Positions 30,688-31,831 of a DNA stretch of 31,831 bases are shown one piece after another (position 1 is the first letter of the stretch; every line of letters starts with the position of its first letter). The stretch comes from a virus: positions 1 to 31,831 of the IMG/VR virus record IMGVR_UViG_3300032235_000476; one strand, given 5' to 3'. The translations under genes were made by a program, and so were the position numbers. The notes under the pieces were generated by a model. That model worked only from the letters and a program-made list of their open reading frames with translations. It was not told the DNA's origin and searched no databases.

Positions 30688-31831
30688 TTACTCCTTAATA
30701 AATATAAGTCTAAACTGTTCTTTAATTTTTGTCAATAACGATTTATTTTTGTCTTTTTTAAGCGCTTCAACTTCTGAGTTTAGTTCTTTAATTGCTTCAA
30801 TTAATAGTCCAACTATATTACCATATGATACAGTTTTATACTCGCCTTCGGTAACTACTTCTGGTAATATGGTTTCAATTTCTTGGGCGATAACACCTAT
30901 AGATCTAGCACCATGAATATCAAAGTATGTTCCTCGTATAGCAAGCACTTTACTTAGTGCATTATCAACTGTGTGCACATTACTTTTTACTCTAATATCA
31001 GATAGAGAGTTAAAGTCTGTAGCAGTAACTCGGCCTGTTGATGGATTAAAGAATAGTTTACTAGATGATATAGCTACGTTATTAACATCCCCAGCGGTAA
31101 TATCAGTGAAAGTAATATATCTTGTGCTATTAGTAGTAGTATCATCTGCTATGTTTACAGTACCTAAACGTGCCCAAGCAGCACCACTATATATTTCTGG
31201 TACAGCATTAGTAGTATTATACCTAAACATGCCAGTAGCAGGAGCAGTAGGACGCTGAGCAGTAGTACCAAGCGGCAGTCTTATAGCGGCGTTACTAGCT
31301 ATAATAGCATTACCAGTAACATGAAGTTCAGCTAGAGGACTAGGAGTATTAATACCTACGTTAGCAGTAGCCAGTAAAGTAATAGCGGTAACACTTTGAC
31401 CCGAGAATGCAACGTTGTTAAGCGTACCTACGCTATAACCTTGTGGAGCACCTACGTCAATAAAGGAACCAACAGCATCAGTATTGCTAGTTCTAAAATA
31501 TAATCTACCTGTATCTATAGTACCTACTAATTCACCAACTTCATAAGTTGTTTTATTAGCTGTAAGTGCTGTTATATTTTGCTCTACACGGTTACCAATA
31601 CCAACTCTAGTAAAGTTACCTCCCACTGGAGAACTCTTTTTGTTTACAGAATCTGCTATGTAAAGTGCTCCTGTTGTAGCACTTCGGAATAACATTCCGT
31701 TTGGTGGAGCTAGTCCAGCACCTGATACAGTAAAATTAACTGTAGCAGGCACTGCGGTAGAGTAGAAGTTACTTAATATAGAACGAAAGCTATCATTTTG
31801 CTGTAACCTAGCAGTGTTTAACGAAGTACCT
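30688..31831 (-). CDS. Tail fibre with S74 self-cleaving chaperone domain (5' end outside window)
   Basis: The frame stays open to the right edge: codons before the GTG at 31752 read NDSFRSILSNFYSTAVPATV, continuous with what follows, so the true start lies beyond 31831. About 380 residues are visible. A beta-structured stalk is followed by LHVTGNAIIAS and RPTAPATGMFRYNT repeats. The C-terminal about 104 residues form an S74 intramolecular chaperone: SDIRVKSN with Ser codon 31000-31002 and Lys five residues later, then IGVIAQEIETILPEVV and YGNIVGLLIEAIKEL. The domain trimerises the fibre and cuts itself off at the Ser. The released end is Lys-rich. Confidence 0.92.
   Translation of the reverse strand, partial: GTSLNTARLQQNDSFRSILSNFYSTAVPATVNFTVSGAGLAPPNGMLFRSATTGALYIADSVNKKSSPVGGNFTRVGIGNRVEQNITALTANKTTYEVGELVGTIDTGRLYFRTSNTDAVGSFIDVGAPQGYSVGTLNNVAFSGQSVTAITLLATANVGINTPSPLAELHVTGNAIIASNAAIRLPLGTTAQRPTAPATGMFRYNTTNAVPEIYSGAAWARLGTVNIADDTTTNSTRYITFTDITAGDVNNVAISSSKLFFNPSTGRVTATDFNSLSDIRVKSNVHTVDNALSKVLAIRGTYFDIHGARSIGVIAQEIETILPEVVTEGEYKTVSYGNIVGLLIEAIKELNSEVEALKKDKNKSLLTKIKEQFRLIFIKE

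Noticed and set aside
31750-31752. GTG as the start of the tail fibre
   Set aside because: The frame is open and protein-like on both sides of it, up to the window edge, so the true start lies outside.
1-31831. Lysogeny functions (integrase, CI-like repressor, attachment site)
   Set aside because: No recombinase motif or typical immunity layout appears in this window; the HTH proteins have no integrase nearby. The rest of the genome is unseen.

Overview
The window is a gene-dense stretch of a tailed, lytic-looking bacteriophage genome (Caudoviricetes), AT-rich and without detectable tRNA, CRISPR, insertion sequence or integrase. Genes overlap by 1 to about 40 bases, mostly through ATGA or TAATG junctions. 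The class II (cobalamin-dependent) ribonucleotide reductase, PhoH, ThyX and the Kdo-type sugar genes suggest an aquatic phage of a Gram-negative host. That host is an inference; the sequence does not name one. The window starts at a leader and ends inside a tail-fibre gene, so both flanks are incomplete.

Bases 1-19,861 (+ strand) form the early/replication arm. A four-repeat helix-turn-helix protein with its own leader hairpin and terminator is followed by a promoter (1147-1175). It precedes an overlapping train: HTH protein, DnaB-like helicase, CHC2/TOPRIM primase, family A DNA polymerase with a UDG-like N-terminus, unknown, UvsW-like helicase, unknown, single-stranded DNA-binding protein, glycosyltransferase and methyltransferase. 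After a 291-bp highly structured intergenic region come gp47/SbcD, gp46/SbcC, NrdJ, a DUF1289-dUTPase fusion, glutaredoxin, PhoH, a PD-(D/E)XK nuclease, a 5'-3' exonuclease and ThyX. Together these supply the fork, recombination/end processing and dNTPs, including a dUMP-to-dTMP route.

Stacked terminators at 19,864-19,940 separate this arm from the minus-strand arm (31,831 down to 19,875). In transcription order that arm has an S74-chaperone tail fibre (partial), a small tip-like protein, four small virion proteins that look like separate copies of one tail-fibre module, a basic/acidic accessory pair, a glycine-rich putative adhesin and a small tail-associated gene. Next comes an eight-gene island (21,837-27,164): two 2OG-Fe(II)-like oxygenases, a KpsC/KpsS-like transferase, a sulfotransferase, a HisC-like aminotransferase, a radical SAM protein, a KdsB-like CMP-sugar synthetase and a methyltransferase. 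Small structural-type genes and a beta-helix protein with its own strong promoter finish the arm.

The best candidates for undescribed biology are the glycan/small-molecule modification island inserted among the tail genes, the structured region at 10,892-11,182 (possible minus-strand structured RNA or replication origin), the DUF1289-dUTPase fusion and the set of stand-alone tail modules.
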